Source of the DNA: Seriola aureovittata
Taxonomy: Eukaryota; Chordata; Actinopteri; Carangiformes; Carangidae
Reading direction: 5' to 3'
Assembly (NCBI RefSeq): GCF_021018895.1
Contig: NC_079384.1
Span: forward strand, 14,523,140 to 14,587,139
Length of the DNA: 64,000 bases
Below are positions 47,791-61,199 of the stretch, piece by piece. The first letter of the stretch is position 1. The number at the start of each line of letters is the position of its first letter. Below the pieces are notes generated by a model, which was not told the origin of the DNA, did not search any database, and saw only the letters and a list, made by a program, of their open reading frames with translations. The translations under genes and the position numbers were made by a program.

Positions 47791-49073
47791 ATTCTTTTGG
47801 AAGGGAACAACAAACAGAATATTTTGTTGCTTTGTTTGAAGGACTTGTTGTTGATCCCCCCAAGTGGGAAAGAGCGCAATGAATACGTGTTGCAGAGAGT
47901 GGAGTATGTCCTGTGAATGTAGTCACACAGCTTGAGTTGACTGCCTGAACTGGCTTACAGGCTTGGCTCTATTAACTAAATGTCCATTCTGCTATTTTAT
48001 ACAGCACCATTCAAAAACAAGTTGCACAACTAACCCTAAAAATAGCCTGACCTCCGGCACAATAACAGAATTGTCAGATAGGAGGACGATTCACCAGACA
48101 TGTCAAGACCTCGAGGAACATCGTCTTGCCTGAGGTGTTTTGGGTGTCTACATTGTGAAGCGCTGTCCATGGTGCTGAATCCTTTGCCAGGTCTTTTACA
48201 CATGAACAGATCTGCAACTAAAGATTATTTTAATTATGTAATAATCTGTTGTTGATTCCTCTGATTAACCTGTTGTTTAACCTACAACATTGTATATTGT
48301 AGTTGCCCTACAGACAACACATTTAAGTGTTTTCTGATCTGACGTCCCTATCAGCAGAAGGACCTGATATGTCAGTGCCGTCCAAACAGATCAGATATCA
48401 GCTATGGTTAAAGTTTGGTTAGGTCAAAGTCAAAGTCCCATGTGACCAAATAATGCTCTTATTTGTCTTGGGAGGACAGTCATAAGCTAGTGAAAAATGC
48501 CAATCACAATGTCCATGATCCTAAGGTGACATCTTCAAACTGTCTCTTTTGTCAAACCAACAGTCCAAAACCCAAATATATTCTATTTATAATGATACAA
48601 AACAAAGAAATACAGCAAATCCTCATATTTGGCCTTAAAATGTTTTTCCATTTTTGCTTGATTACTAAAAAACTGTAGCTGAATCACCTTAGTCGATTAA
48701 TCAATAGTTCAATTGTTTTATTACTACACACGGCAGATACTATACGATGTCTATGATATGTGTAGTGCCGCAGATGTTCCTGGGAGGGGCTGGATTTGTT
48801 GACGGCTTCAGAGAACAAATACTCTATCAGCACGCAGCATTGGTTCTCAACAAATCCACATCTCACAAGACACATATAGCCTAACATAAATCCTTCTCGA
48901 CAACACACAAAATTGTAGAATTAATTATTTGCCTGTCAGCCAGCAAGCTTTCCCCAGTAAACATAATTTTGTTACTTGCTGAATCAATCTGAGTTAATCT
49001 GTGGATCTGATCGGGCTGCTGACCGGGGAACATATGTTCTTCACTGGCTGCTTTACACCCTGTCCAGCTGCTG

Positions 49074-49075
<2 letters not shown>

Positions 49076-49133
<58 letters not shown>
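49076..49133. repeat. (GA)n microsatellite
   Basis: 58 bases of GA with a single C interruption. Confidence 0.95.
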
Positions 49134-50796
49134 TCTATCCTTTTGAAACATCTGTCTGCTATTATCTGTTTCCATTCATCACAGGTATCACTGTACCTAC
49201 TACACACAACCCATACAGATATAGACACCCCAGTCACATGTCTCACATCTCAAACACTCTATTTTAACACTCATCTGTATTTATAGTGCTGTGTTAAAAG
49301 GCCTGTCACCTGACCAAGCTGCCTGGAGAGGAAAAAAAAAGAAGAAAACTGCTTTTATTAGGACTGATGGTAACCTGCAAACGACAGCAGTCTTTAAAAC
49401 TATGAAACGCCTGTCCAACAAAATGAGTGAAAGAGGGGAGGAGAGCAAACAGAAGCTGTTTGTCTCTCCTCTGTGAAATTACTGTCACAAGTAACCCATG
49501 AAAAGAGGAAAAAAGTGAGAGGCAATCAGACACCTCTCTCTCTCTCTCTTTCTCTCTCACACTCAGCATTTCTCACTACTTTTCTCCTCTCAGCACACCG
49601 ACACACACTTATGCACGTCAACATGATTCCAGTAAACGTTACCTAAAAACGATGTGTTTTCTTTCTGCAAAATGAAAAGGACTGATGATTATGATGGATT
49701 GATTTTTTTTCCTCCTTTTCTCCCCTGCTTTTCAGGTTCCTCACAGACAGATGATTGCCTTATGAATGAACATCCATGAATGAGACCGGCAACATACAAC
49801 ACTAACAGACACATTTGTATGGATGCAGCACTTCCAAGTCCATTGTCATATTTGTTTTGTCTCTTTTGGTTTTACCGGCTAGTGTGTTTACACTATCGAT
49901 ACCTGACGGTAAATGTGGTGATTGTAGGCTTGTTGATTTTACGGCTACAACCACAGATTATTTTCTTTATTGTTTATTATCGATGAAATGTCAGAAAATA
50001 ATGAAATGCATAGGGCTCGGCTCAAAGCAAGTTACTAAAACAAAATGTACTTAAAAAAAAACAAATGAAAAAATGGGCAAATGCACACAGTTCTCAGGAA
50101 ACACTAAAAACTGATGAACATCCTGGTAATTAATAAGGCTGATGACAGATGTCCAGCTATAATTTGCAATAAAATCAGAATCATGCAATCAGACTGTTAA
50201 AACACACATTGTTGGCCACAATTTACATGTGGTGGAATTCATCAGTTAGTTGAAAATTAACAACAAACATTAAACAAAGAAAAGCAAAAAATTCTCAAAT
50301 TTGAGAGACATTTCAGTTGCTGGAACTTTCAGTATTTTTGGATATTGAAATTCTTAAATATTCTTTTGACTAGTTGTGTTAAATGTTGCTAAATCTATTT
50401 AGTTCTGCACTTTCTCAAAGTTGGGGGACTTGTGACAGATCCTGCATTTCCCATAATGCAACTGGACTGCATGTCGTCAAGAAGTGGCCGTTGGTGCTGG
50501 GTGCTTCGCTAGGCGGCGCTAACTGCCGAAGACATGACCACATTCAGTATGTCTGGGTTTATAAATCTGGTTAAGAAACATACAGAGACACGAGGAAGAA
50601 GAGGAGAAACTGGAGGGAAGAATAGCAAAGAGGCTGAGCTGCCAAACAATCTCACACGCAAGGTCAGTTCGTACGTTGCTAGCTAGCAGCTAACTACTTG
50701 GGCTGAAGAAACAGATTACACAAACAGTCTGCAACGAAGATTTACCTTTCATTCTGTATGAACACTTCCTCTTACCTGGTAAACACCCCCCCCCCA

Positions 50797-50856
<60 letters not shown>

Positions 50857-50866
50857 ACACCCACAC
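50797..50866. repeat. (CA)n microsatellite
   Basis: About 70 bases of CA with GCAC and CCCACA interruptions, preceded by a C10 run. Confidence 0.95.
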
Positions 50867-51299
50867 AAAAGGGGTCCTCAAGCCAAAAAGATTATTTTCT
50901 CAGACTTTTAAAACGTCCTCCAGAGCCAAAGAGGACATAATACTGTTTTCACAGTGTAGTAATACCCATGATGAGAAAGCTGAACGTCATTTAAAATTGG
51001 TGTATGGTCCCTTTACTAGACTCATTGTTTTAGTACTAAGAAGCGTTTATGGGTTACTGGCTTGTGTGATTTCTGTCAGTGGCTTATTTGCTTTGTAAAA
51101 ATGTATTCACATTGATAACCAACAGTCAGAGGCTGAGGGGACCTGAGTGGAAAAACAATACTATAAATGGGATTCATTTTGGACCTGTTGATAGTAAAGG
51201 GAAAGAGGAAAAAAAGGCAGCGATTGGGAATGAGACGGCAGAGCAGTATGGTGAGGTGATTTAGGGAAAAGAAGGCAGGATATGTGACAGGATGAAGGT

Positions 51300-52229
51300 G
51301 AATAATACGGAGAAAACGGGAGCAAAAGTGGGCTGGGAGAGGAGGAGGGGTTGCGCTGAAGTGAGCGAGAGGGAGGAGAGGAAGGGAGGCAGGCTAAATC
51401 CTCACACCATTATTATCAGGACTCACATGCAGCCCCTCCTGTGATGGAGTGAGAGCAGATAGAGAGAGATAAAGAAAAGATGGAGTTAAAAAGGAAATGG
51501 AAAGCAGGATTACTGGTGTGACAGCACCGGCAGATGAGCGGCAGCGCAACGTTGAGGGAGAGAGAGAAACTCTGGTGGGAAAAAAAACAAAACAAATCAG
51601 TGCAACAGGATGAGGACCTGCTAGTGCACAACCGGCCCGACCCCGCAGACCTGCCATCTGTCCCGCTGTTCTCTCCGTGTTCCCGACGCTCCCACCATCA
51701 ACCAACATCTGGATCACCTTGCATCCATATGGGAAAGAGGGCGAGGGGGGGCCACAGAACCAAAATCTTATCCTCCCCTCATCCTTTTTGATCACGGGAC
51801 CTGAGGAGGCGCATCATCACTGGAGGGGATCCCTTGCTGCGGAGTACCATCACCACAGGGGCTGATAACTGGACCCAAGGAGGGGGAAAAACTTTTGCTC
51901 TAAAGATGCAGAGGCTTGCACAGGACCCTTCCTTATCTGTGTGTGAGATTTTCTAACTTCCCATGGATCTGTTGTGTCTTTTACCCCCGAGCAGGGAGAG
52001 GGAAAAGGAGACAGAGGAGGCGGAGAGGGGGAGAAAGGAGGAAACGGTGGGGAAGCGTCACTGCTGCTGCTGAAGTGTTGCCGGCGTTTGTGCTCCTCTG
52101 CTGAAGAGGTATTTTATCATTCTTCCTCTCCTCCCCTCCTCTTTCGCTCCTCTCCTCATCCGACCAGCGGGGAGCCTGAAGGATACAGACAGAGAGCTAA
52201 ACACAGTGGGTTTATGCACATATGCACAC

Positions 52230-52265
<36 letters not shown>

Positions 52266-52796
52266 CAACATAGGCTGGCTGCTCGTCTAGGAGCTCCCGC
52301 ACCTCTCGTCTTCTGCCACCCTCCTTTTCCCTCACTTTCCCTTTCTTCTCCCATTTTGATGTCCTGTCTTCACCTTCATGACCACTTGTAAATGCTTCCC
52401 CTGTGACAAACACACACACACCCCCAAAAAAAAAAAATAACAGAGAAAAAGAGAAGGGTGAAGAAAGTGAGGAGTTAGAAAGAGAGATTTTTGGAGATCA
52501 CATAGGCTTGCTGTCACGTTGTGAAGTCCTCCAGCGGGAGTGTGCAGACATCCGAAGCTGCCAAACACAGACACACAAACACACAGAGAGTCGCGGATAA
52601 CTCTCACACACACTTCTCTCACACAAAGACTTGGTCTAAATGCGTACTCCTACAGGTGCTGAGAGGGGAGAGAGGCAGGTGAAAACCAGGTGAAAAAGGA
52701 AAGAAACAGTAATAGAGGGGAAGACCTTTGGAGGGAAGAAGCCAGGGGAATGATGGAGCAGCAGGAGTTCAAGTTGGATGACAGCAGAAAGTGCAG
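51300..52796 (+). other. Probable 5' UTR exon and promoter of the GRIN2 gene
   Basis: The stretch is purine-rich and more GC-rich than its surroundings. It ends in an excellent donor (AGTGCAG then GTAAGTCTG at 52797). The next same-strand acceptor with a strong pyrimidine tract is at 61183, just before the receptor's start codon. GRIN2 genes typically have non-coding 5' exons, so this is a candidate leader. Several upstream ATGs and a (CA)n run at 52224-52264 would lie in it. The transcription start cannot be seen. Confidence 0.4.
52224..52264. repeat. (CA)n microsatellite
   Basis: 41 bases of CA within the candidate 5' UTR. Confidence 0.95.
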
Positions 52797-52805
52797 GTAA
52801 GTCTG

Positions 52806-52807
<2 letters not shown>

Positions 52808-52847
<40 letters not shown>
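52808..52847. repeat. (CA)n microsatellite just after the candidate 5' UTR donor
   Basis: A 40-base CA run starting 11 bases after the donor at 52797. Confidence 0.95.
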
Positions 52848-52849
<2 letters not shown>

Positions 52850-53369
52850 ACACACACTCCCTCACACTCTCATTCTGTCACTTAATCTGATCCTCTGTCA
52901 GGAATTCATAGATTTTATATAAGTAGGAAAGACAGATATGGAGCAATAGATAAAGACAGAATAGATAGATGGTGGGGATAAGATGCTCAGGGGGAATACA
53001 AGTGTAGACACAGAGTGTAAGTGCAGTCATACTTTCAGTTTTGATAAGTGAAGAGTGTCCTCGAGAGCCAGTTGTTACTATAACAGGAACTAATGTAAGA
53101 CTACATATTAGCATTTTTCACTCTGAGCTTTGGTGGTTAGCTGCTTGTTTGTAGTGTGTGCAAATGTGTGTGTGCGTGTGTGAGTGTGTGCGATCCCTCC
53201 ATACCTGCATGCATGCTTACTCAATATGACTCATTTACTTACTGATTAAAGATGTTAGAGTTGCAGTGTTTTACTGTCTTATCAGTTATCTAGTAATGCT
53301 CATTGATTTGTCCCATAAGCTGTATGTAGCAGCTCTCATTTTTCTCCATTAGTGACACAAGCTTTCTGC

Positions 53370-54060
53370 TCCAGTTTACGTATATATCATGTTGCAACCC
53401 ACGTGTACACAATTTCTTTTAGCTGCACAGGAACATAGACGATGTGGTTCCCAGCCTGGGGTTCGGGGCCAAGGGGTCACAACATAATCAATGGGACACA
53501 ACATAATCAATGGGACAGTGCAAGTAAAAAAACAGGTTTCAAATGTATAAAACATATATGTATGCAGTGATTGAGACGTACTTGATATTTTGTACTTCGT
53601 CAAGCTTCTGAAAATCCTCTACGGCTGCAAACTGATGCATTTTACATATATATTATGTAGCAACATCCCCACAGTTTCTTTAAGCTGCATAGTTCACAGT
53701 CACATAAACCAGTGGTTCCCAATATGAGGTTTATGGTCCCCCAATGGGTCCCAATACAATTCTAAGGGGTATTGAGATAATTAAAGCATAATAGTAGAAA
53801 CATTTTCTGGCTACATTTACTTTTGAGAATTCTTTCTGAGACTCTAAACTTCTGCAGTTTATATAGATCATGTTGCAACATAATGTACCACAGTTTCTTG
53901 TAGATGCACAGTTCATGACCAGTGGTTCCCAACCTCAGGGTCGCAGCCTTCCCAGTGGTCCCATGACAAACCTGAGGGGTCACTAGATGATTAGAGGGAC
54001 AACAAAAAAAAGTAGCTTGCAAAAAAAAAAAAAACATGTCTAATTTTGACCCCTTTTGTG
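53370..54060 (+). repeat. Three diverged tandem copies of a ~230-bp unit
   Basis: The units begin near 53370, 53635 and 53855. Each has TATAT or ATCATGTTGCAAC or TAGCAAC, then CAGTTTCTT..AGCTGCA, then GTGGTTCCCA(A/G)CCT, GGTC and AAGGGGT or GAGGGGTCAC. The GTGGTTCCCAACCTCAGGGTC part is a known fish repeat word that I associate with hAT-like elements. Confidence 0.65.
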
Positions 54061-55489
54061 AACTATTCGATAGTGGGCTCCTGTGCTCCACTTTATAGTA
54101 TGGTGGCAGCATGTTTGCCTATTTGGTTGTGTTGTGTGTATTTGCGACAAATGTGTTGTCAAATTCCAGTAGAAGATGTTTTCTTAATTTGCTTGTGTTT
54201 TGTCTGTTTTCGTGTGTTTTCGTCAGTTGCATTGAGATGATAGGACGTTGGGAAATTAAAAGAAAAAACATATTTCTCATACACAAAATCCATTTTTCAA
54301 CTGACTTTTGTCTTAATTTTTGCTTTTTTTGTGAAATATTGGAAACCTTTTCCCCATTAATCTGCTGAAAAAAGCTGTTCATAACTTGTGTCTGCTCTAT
54401 AGCTATTATAAAGGTATGATTTATATTTAAGTGTCACTAGCCAAAAAAGTTGCAAACCAATGACAAACACATTCAGGAAAGTGTGTGTGAATGAATGCAT
54501 ACTGGCATCATTTTATGTATGTTTCTATAAATGTGCCACTGTCTGTTTAATATTAGGTGTAGCAGCAGATTGGGTGTCACTGATATTTTGATTGCTTTAC
54601 ATTTGAGTGGCAGGGGGCCAAGCCAATCTGGAAATTCCCCCACCACGTCAGCATCACTCATCGGGGCCGATATGTCCGGACTGCAATGATTTCCTATAAA
54701 GCTGTCAAATCTTTATGTGTGAGAGCAGGAACCCACAGAGAGATGGATTTTCAACGTTACCAGTTAAAACCCTAATTATGATAAATTTACATGGCAGATG
54801 TTATGTGATATGTTTCATAATAAGCTCAGGGGTTCAGCATGACACGCTCATTTATTCATATTGTGAGCTTAATTTGTATGTGGATGGTTTATTAGCTCGG
54901 TTGATGCATATGTGCATACATGAGCACGGGATTGTGAGAGCTGCATGTGCAACGCTGACAAACCAGCTTGTCTTCCACATGTCATCCACAAGGAGGAGAG
55001 ACAGAGGGATGGAGGGATGAAAAGATGACAGGAGGGGTGGAGCAGTTGAGCTGCTTGACGTTGACAGAGTGGCCGCTCGTAGTTCAGGCTCTGTGGTGTG
55101 TTTACTGTCACACACATAACTGTTAATGTAACCGATTTAAGGATGACTTCAGGAAACGGTGATGGAAGTGCTTCACTGACTGGAGTCTCATTAATCCAAA
55201 GTATGATCAAAGTCAGGACCTTTTTTTTTTTACCTGGCATGAAGTCCTAACATTTTATAAAATGTGTGTGTGGTGTCCACAAGCCTAGAATAGAGTAGCC
55301 CTGATCTATACCTGGAGTGTCATCTGAGGGAACCTGCTCATTTCACACATCTGTTACTCATAAAGTTTGTTATACACTGAAGGTGTAGCCTGATAATCAG
55401 CCTGAATTGGCAATTCAGAGGACTGGAAATCAACTCCTTAGCAACCTGACAGGAGAGAAAAAGTCACTTTCCTTGATTTTTTTTTTTGG

Positions 55490-55690
55490 GCCAATAGGGT
55501 GCAGCTGAAACAAGCAGTCAACACTGACATATTATAACCTTCAATATTCACTCTCTTTTTAGCTTTGTTTTGGTCTCCACCAGCTCCTGAGAAAAATATC
55601 TGTCTCTTTAGCTGCTAAATGCGTCACCAGTGAGAAGCTAACTTTGCCGTTTGGTGCTGAGCAGGTAGAGTCAAGTGGGTTTATCGGTGT
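55490..55690 (+). repeat. Teleost interspersed repeat (TTTTGGTCTCCACCAGCTCCTGAG family)
   Basis: It holds TTTGTTTTGGTCTCCACCAGC, TATCTGTCTCTTTAGCTGCTAAATG and TGGTGCTGAGCAGGTAGAG, words that I recognise from many fish genomes. No named family is assigned. Confidence 0.5.
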
Positions 55691-57158
55691 TATGGCTGGA
55701 AACGATGCTGATTAGAGTGCTGAGAGTGAAGTAAAAGAATGAGGTCAAAGATGATTAATTGCTCTGAAGAGCTGAGGGGAACAGCACAGTTGGTGAATTT
55801 CAAGTGGGTTTGTCACTACAAGTGATTCTTTTAATTTGTCCTTTCATTTGATGAGTCATTTGATCCACTGTTTATATAAAAATGTTCATCATACCAGCTT
55901 TAAGTAACAAAGAGACGATAGAGTGCAGGTGATACAAACCATGTAAGATGGCAGATAGTTTCATCCTCACATCATGCTCAGTACTGCTACTGGTGGTCGG
56001 AAACTACATTACAATAATGTGTATGCTTATTCCTATAGTAATGTAATGTACACAAGCTTACAGCCGTCGGAGCCAAGCATGGTGAAGTGAAGTGAAGTGA
56101 AGTATTGATAAAGAATTTCCAGTATCAGTTAGAATACCACTACCAAGAAATCATTGCTGCAGAATAAATTTCCACTCTGGGATTTCTTGGACTGCTCCAA
56201 GTCTGCATAAATGAGGCTCTAGAGAATCCTGATGTTTCACGCAGCTGTCAGAGCACTCTGCCTGCAGTATGTTGACGAGAGGAAGACCGTCTACTACATT
56301 AATACTACCCCACTAATTCAAGCCCCCCTAATTAATGCAATCAAATCAGTTTTCAAAGGTGCTGTGAAAAATCAAGGTTCAAGCTGTGCGTGTTGATAAT
56401 TCTCTCGTGATGATGCTCATCCCATCAACTAGATCCTCTCCGCTCATTTCCTCTCCACCCCCCAGGGACTCAGTAGAGGGACTCTTATCATATCCCTGCT
56501 AAGTAGTTAAATGACTGTATGTCCCAGGGGGTACAGTATATGCTATTTTAACAGGACAAGAATCAGCTGAACATGTGGTCCAACATTTGGTCCAACAGGT
56601 GTCCTCACAACATCCCTAATGATCTTGTTTATCTGGGCATATATAATAGACATGAAAAATGTGAATATGAGAAGTCATTTATGGATCATTGTTGGTATTT
56701 TTTTCACAATTTTTTTCAAAGAAATTGCTAATGTATGTATAAATAAAACATATTTTATTATGGTTTCTCATTTCAGACAACTGAAAGTGTAACACATTAA
56801 GCTGGTTAATAGAAAGACAAGAGTATGGGTTTATAAGCCTTTCAATGTCGACTTTCAACAGTGGATCTGATTTATTTTTTACCTCAATCAAAGCCTGTTG
56901 TAGGTTTTTTAGGATGTTTTATTTGATCAGTTGTCAGAGGCTAAGAGGATGAAAATATTCAGTATTGCCTAAGAAATGCTAAACAAAGATTATGAATTTG
57001 TATAGGACTACCCTTGGGTAGTCAATAGGAAATCTGTATTCCCTTTTTTTTTTTGTTGTGCCTCACATAGTAATCCCGTTTCTCCCATGTTCTCGCTTGT
57101 CTTCCGAAACTTTCATACATTTTTTTAGTTTTCGCTAATAGCACAGGATAAGTTTGGA

Positions 57159-57159
<1 letters not shown>

Positions 57160-57206
<47 letters not shown>

Positions 57207-57209
57207 TGT
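57160..57209. repeat. (GTGC)n tetranucleotide repeat
   Basis: About twelve perfect CGTG units. Confidence 0.97.
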
Positions 57210-57715
57210 CAACGCTGACGCAGGTACAGCCCTACCTGAGTCCCAGTGAGAGAGTTTATCCCACATGGCAGAGCTGCACCCCATCTGGAAATCTCCATAA
57301 TAATAGAAAACCTGTGCATGCACCACCACGCTCACTCTCTCAATCTGCACATGTGAATACAATTTTGGTAATTTAGTGCACAAACATAACAGGATTTATC
57401 GTGTGATTATGCAATTTTTCATAATCTGCCGTCTGATGTTTTCCTATTTATCTCTGGCTGGCTGTCTGAGACATTTGCATTTTTAAATTTGTTTAGTTTT
57501 TTTAGATTCAGTAAAAAAAAGAGATAAGAGGATAGTCATTTGATTGTTGTTGTGTGCTGTGTTTGTGTGTGATTGAAGTTCAGATACAACACATTGTGGT
57601 TCGTCCCTCGTGTTCACAACCTTTTCCATGGCTTAATCACACCATTTTACATTGCTGCTATTCTGGAGCAGACACGCTCACTCCTTCAACTTCTTAACTA
57701 CCACCCCCCCCCCCA

Positions 57716-57716
<1 letters not shown>

Positions 57717-57748
<32 letters not shown>
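57717..57748. repeat. (CA)n microsatellite
   Basis: 32 bases of CA preceded by a C-rich run. Confidence 0.95.
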
Positions 57749-57752
<4 letters not shown>

Positions 57753-57857
57753 GCTAATCTGAGGTCTCATTATCGTGCCTTTTTCCAGAGATTACACTGT
57801 TAAATGAACACTTGACCTGCTCTCCAGTCATGTGATTCACCAAGTCAGCATTTATCT

Positions 57858-57859
<2 letters not shown>

Positions 57860-57892
<33 letters not shown>
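57860..57892. repeat. (CT)n microsatellite
   Basis: 33 bases of CT. Confidence 0.95.
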
Positions 57893-57896
<4 letters not shown>

Positions 57897-60705
57897 ATAT
57901 TCTACTTTTCTATTGATGTGGGTACAGATGCCACTGCTTTTGAGTTATTACCAGTACTTAAATGATCTCTAACGATCTTTTAACTCCTCATGGTTCCAAG
58001 TCAGGTCTATGGAGAGTTGCCAGATCTGTGTGTTTTCTGTAAAAAGTATACTACTTTGATGGAGAGTGAAAGACCTGACCAGATGACCTGATCATCTGGC
58101 AACCAGGCTAGCTGCAAAATTGAAAGTAGCATCTGTTAGATGAATGAATGGCAGAGAGTTTGACACTCTTCCTGTTACAGTTTAAACAATTAAAACATCA
58201 CAGAAATAAAAATACTCCTATTGCTCGATACATCTTACAACAGTCAGTTGATGTTACTGTATGTTTAAATTTTAGGAGTAAGGTGTTACATGTGTGTAAT
58301 TTGAGATCATTGCTTGAACATGTCCTTTTAACATCAACTTTGTTTTGACGGTATGTCTGAAGTATCCTCTATAAAGCAAAAAACTCTAAAGTCACACCCC
58401 TGCATTAAAAAAATGTTCTCTTATCAATTTAAACATCATATTTTACATCAATAACATGTGGCATTAAAGTTTCCTTGTTCTTTTTTCATGAGTGGCAAGC
58501 ATGTTGTGACTTATAGTTCATGAAGGATTCAGGGTAAAAATCTGTGAAGAGTGTAATTTTACACATACTTACACATACTAGAAAATTGTAAGAAACCCAG
58601 ATGCAACATCAGTATCCAGGAATCTCCACATAATATTACCTTTTAAATACTCAGACATTCAGTGTAATTTCTCTATGTATGTACAGCTTGGGTGTAAATA
58701 TACCTCAGAATATGAACATAGTCCACAGACTTTAATTATGTCAAGCAAGAACATCTCTCAACCTTCATGATATCAAGTCGTCCCTCCGTCTACAATATTA
58801 ATCCAACTGTGAATACCAGGTTGTAAATTTAGCTATATGCAAGGCTATGGTTGATAAATAAAAAAGTGGGTTTAGGGTTAGAAATATAATCATTTTTTTC
58901 TGCTTTAGTTTTAGGTCTCTGTCATTTATTTCATTTCTTTTTAGAGTTTCGCTGCGTAGAGTTTGTTTTTAGCACAAGTGGATGGTTGGTTAACAGCTGC
59001 TTTGTGCTCACATCAAGATATAATGATTCACTGGAGACAAATAAAGTGATCTCAGTGAGTCAAAACAAGCAAACCCTGGATTTACAAGAGAAAAAAAGAA
59101 AGTGTAACACCCTGCTGCCGTTTGTAAAATCTGCATAAGCTCTCAGGGGGATCTGTATAAATCCTACTTCAGACTTTGAACTGTAGTTTTATGTTTTCCC
59201 CTTCAATGAACTCCTTTCTATATGGACTTGATCATAGAGCTAAAAAAGCCAAAACGTTCAAAATGTCTCTTTATGTAGACGACAATGCTCAGTACATTTA
59301 TAATAGATCATTCGGTTTTCCTAAATGTGCAACATCATTGACCCTTTGCAGAACCAAATATCTTAAAGAAAATGTCTTTAAATTTTTTTTGAATTGTGGC
59401 GCCAAAAATCATCCATATATCATAAACAAAACACACAGATCTTTGAAATAATCCTTAAAAAAGGCGGCTCCTACCATCATTCCAGCTTTGACCCTATATT
59501 GACTGAGGGCTGTATATAATAACAGGGTTGGATTGTCTTTCAAAGGTTCAAACTGTATATTTATTGCTATGGGCCCCTAAAGCCCTGGTGCTTAAAACCT
59601 TATTGAGATGAATGATTGATATCCCAGGAGCATGAACAGTGAGGGGGGGTGGAGTGAGGGGGGGTGGGAGACATTAAACCCAGTGTTGCTTTGAAAGGAG
59701 CTTTGAATCAAAGATGGGAGGTGCTGTTAATTATCAGCGCGTCTCTGATGGCCACTGATGAGACCGACTCTATATAAAACCTGCAATTAAATATGTGTGT
59801 GGAGAGCTGTGTTTGCTATAAGAAAGCTCACCTGCCTTTATCAAAGGTTCAAAAGTATTGATTCAATAAGAAAACATCTTCAAACGTTTGATTGATGTGG
59901 CTACAGCAGATGCAAATGTTGAAGGTATGATTGCTGTGAGTTATATGGTGAATGCACACCAGGAATTAGGCGTTGATTATTGAGAGATGCCTTATAGTGG
60001 AGGGAATGACAACACTAAGCTCCAGCAGTTTTCAATTTCAATACATGTGTCTTTTCCTTTTTTTTTTCGAACTGCCTTCTTCAATTTGTGTTACTTAGAC
60101 ATTTAAACATTTATGGGACATAGTCAAGGTTTGAATTTCACAATCTCTCTTGTTATGTACATAAAAATAATGTTAACAGTCAATAACTGCAATCATTCCC
60201 TGACCTTAAACAAGTGGTTATTATTGCAACCATGGTGACGAAGGTCCTAACCTTAACGAAGTAGTAATTTTAATCCAAACCGTAACCGAAGAGATCATTA
60301 AATTGATTTATTTTATTTTGAACCATTTAGAAAGTGATCTGTAACCATTTTGGAAGGTATTGACTAGCGATGATGAATGCTGAAATTCTATCAAGTAAAT
60401 ACTGAATTTTAGTTTTCAGCAATTAAGAATAGTTGTCACTTGGGCTTTGATGAGATGTGAGCATTTAATCACATTACATACAAAGTCACCAAAACTGGAG
60501 TTTGACATTTGCACCCGCCATATGTTGGCTTATGAGGATGTTACGTACATGCACAGATTTCAGCAGCAGTTAGTGTTGTAGCTGTTACTTCTCATGAGCA
60601 CATGACGTCACACCACGTGGAGAGAGGCCGGGTGAAGTAATGTAATGTGATGTAATACAAGTGGTGAGGGTCGAGGGGTCTGTTTGACAGTTTTCGCATC
60701 CTGCT

Positions 60706-60710
<5 letters not shown>

Positions 60711-60792
<82 letters not shown>

Positions 60793-60815
60793 GTGTGTGT
60801 GTGTGTGTGTGTGTG
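60711..60815. repeat. (TG)n microsatellite, long
   Basis: About 105 bases of TG with a single phase slip (TTG) near 60791. Confidence 0.97.
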
Positions 60816-60902
60816 CTGAATCAGAGATGTGTAGAGATGGAGAGGTGATTACAGTCATGACACTGGGGGTTGGATTATGGAGGATTACATGCACGCATTC
60901 TT

Positions 60903-60903
<1 letters not shown>

Positions 60904-60952
<49 letters not shown>
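60904..60952. repeat. (CA)n microsatellite opposite the TG run
   Basis: 49 bases of CA, complementary to the TG run 88 bases upstream. Confidence 0.97.
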
Positions 60953-60959
<7 letters not shown>

Positions 60960-61199
60960 CTCATGACACAAGAGTCTAAATGCAGGGCTAATACTGTTGT
61001 ACAAAAGGGTCAGAGAGAGAGACGGACCAGGAGAGAGAAATAAGGGATGGATATGTTCTGATGGATTATGAGGCATTATGTCAAAAACATCATAAAAGTA
61101 AAGCAGCTTGTATGAATGACTGTTGCTCTCTTTCTTTTCATTCCCCTTCCCTCTCTCACCCCCTTCCTACCTCCCCTTTCCAGGCAGTAGGCTGGCAAG

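Larger units (their letters stand above)
47791..51300. other. Intergenic stretch, no gene found (second part)
   Basis: It contains pieces of the 19785 repeat family at about 48210-48300, 48525-48720, 49930-50010 and 50245-50375, a (GA)n run and a (CA)n run. No exon is recognisable. Confidence 0.55.
52797..61183 (+). other. Candidate first intron of the GRIN2 gene
   Basis: About 8.4 kb with no coding exon recognised. It is rich in repeats: (CA)n at 52808-52847, three tandem repeat units at 53370-54060, a fish repeat at 55490-55690, (GTGC)n at 57160-57209, (CA)n at 57717-57748, (CT)n at 57860-57892, and opposed TG and CA runs at 60711-60952. Confidence 0.4.

Noticed and set aside
60592..61076. 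ORFs of repeated Cys-Val or Thr-His on both strands (also near 3.3, 26.5, 28.6, 31.0, 50.8 and 52.2 kb)
   Set aside because: These are translations of TG/CA microsatellites, which stay open in several frames.
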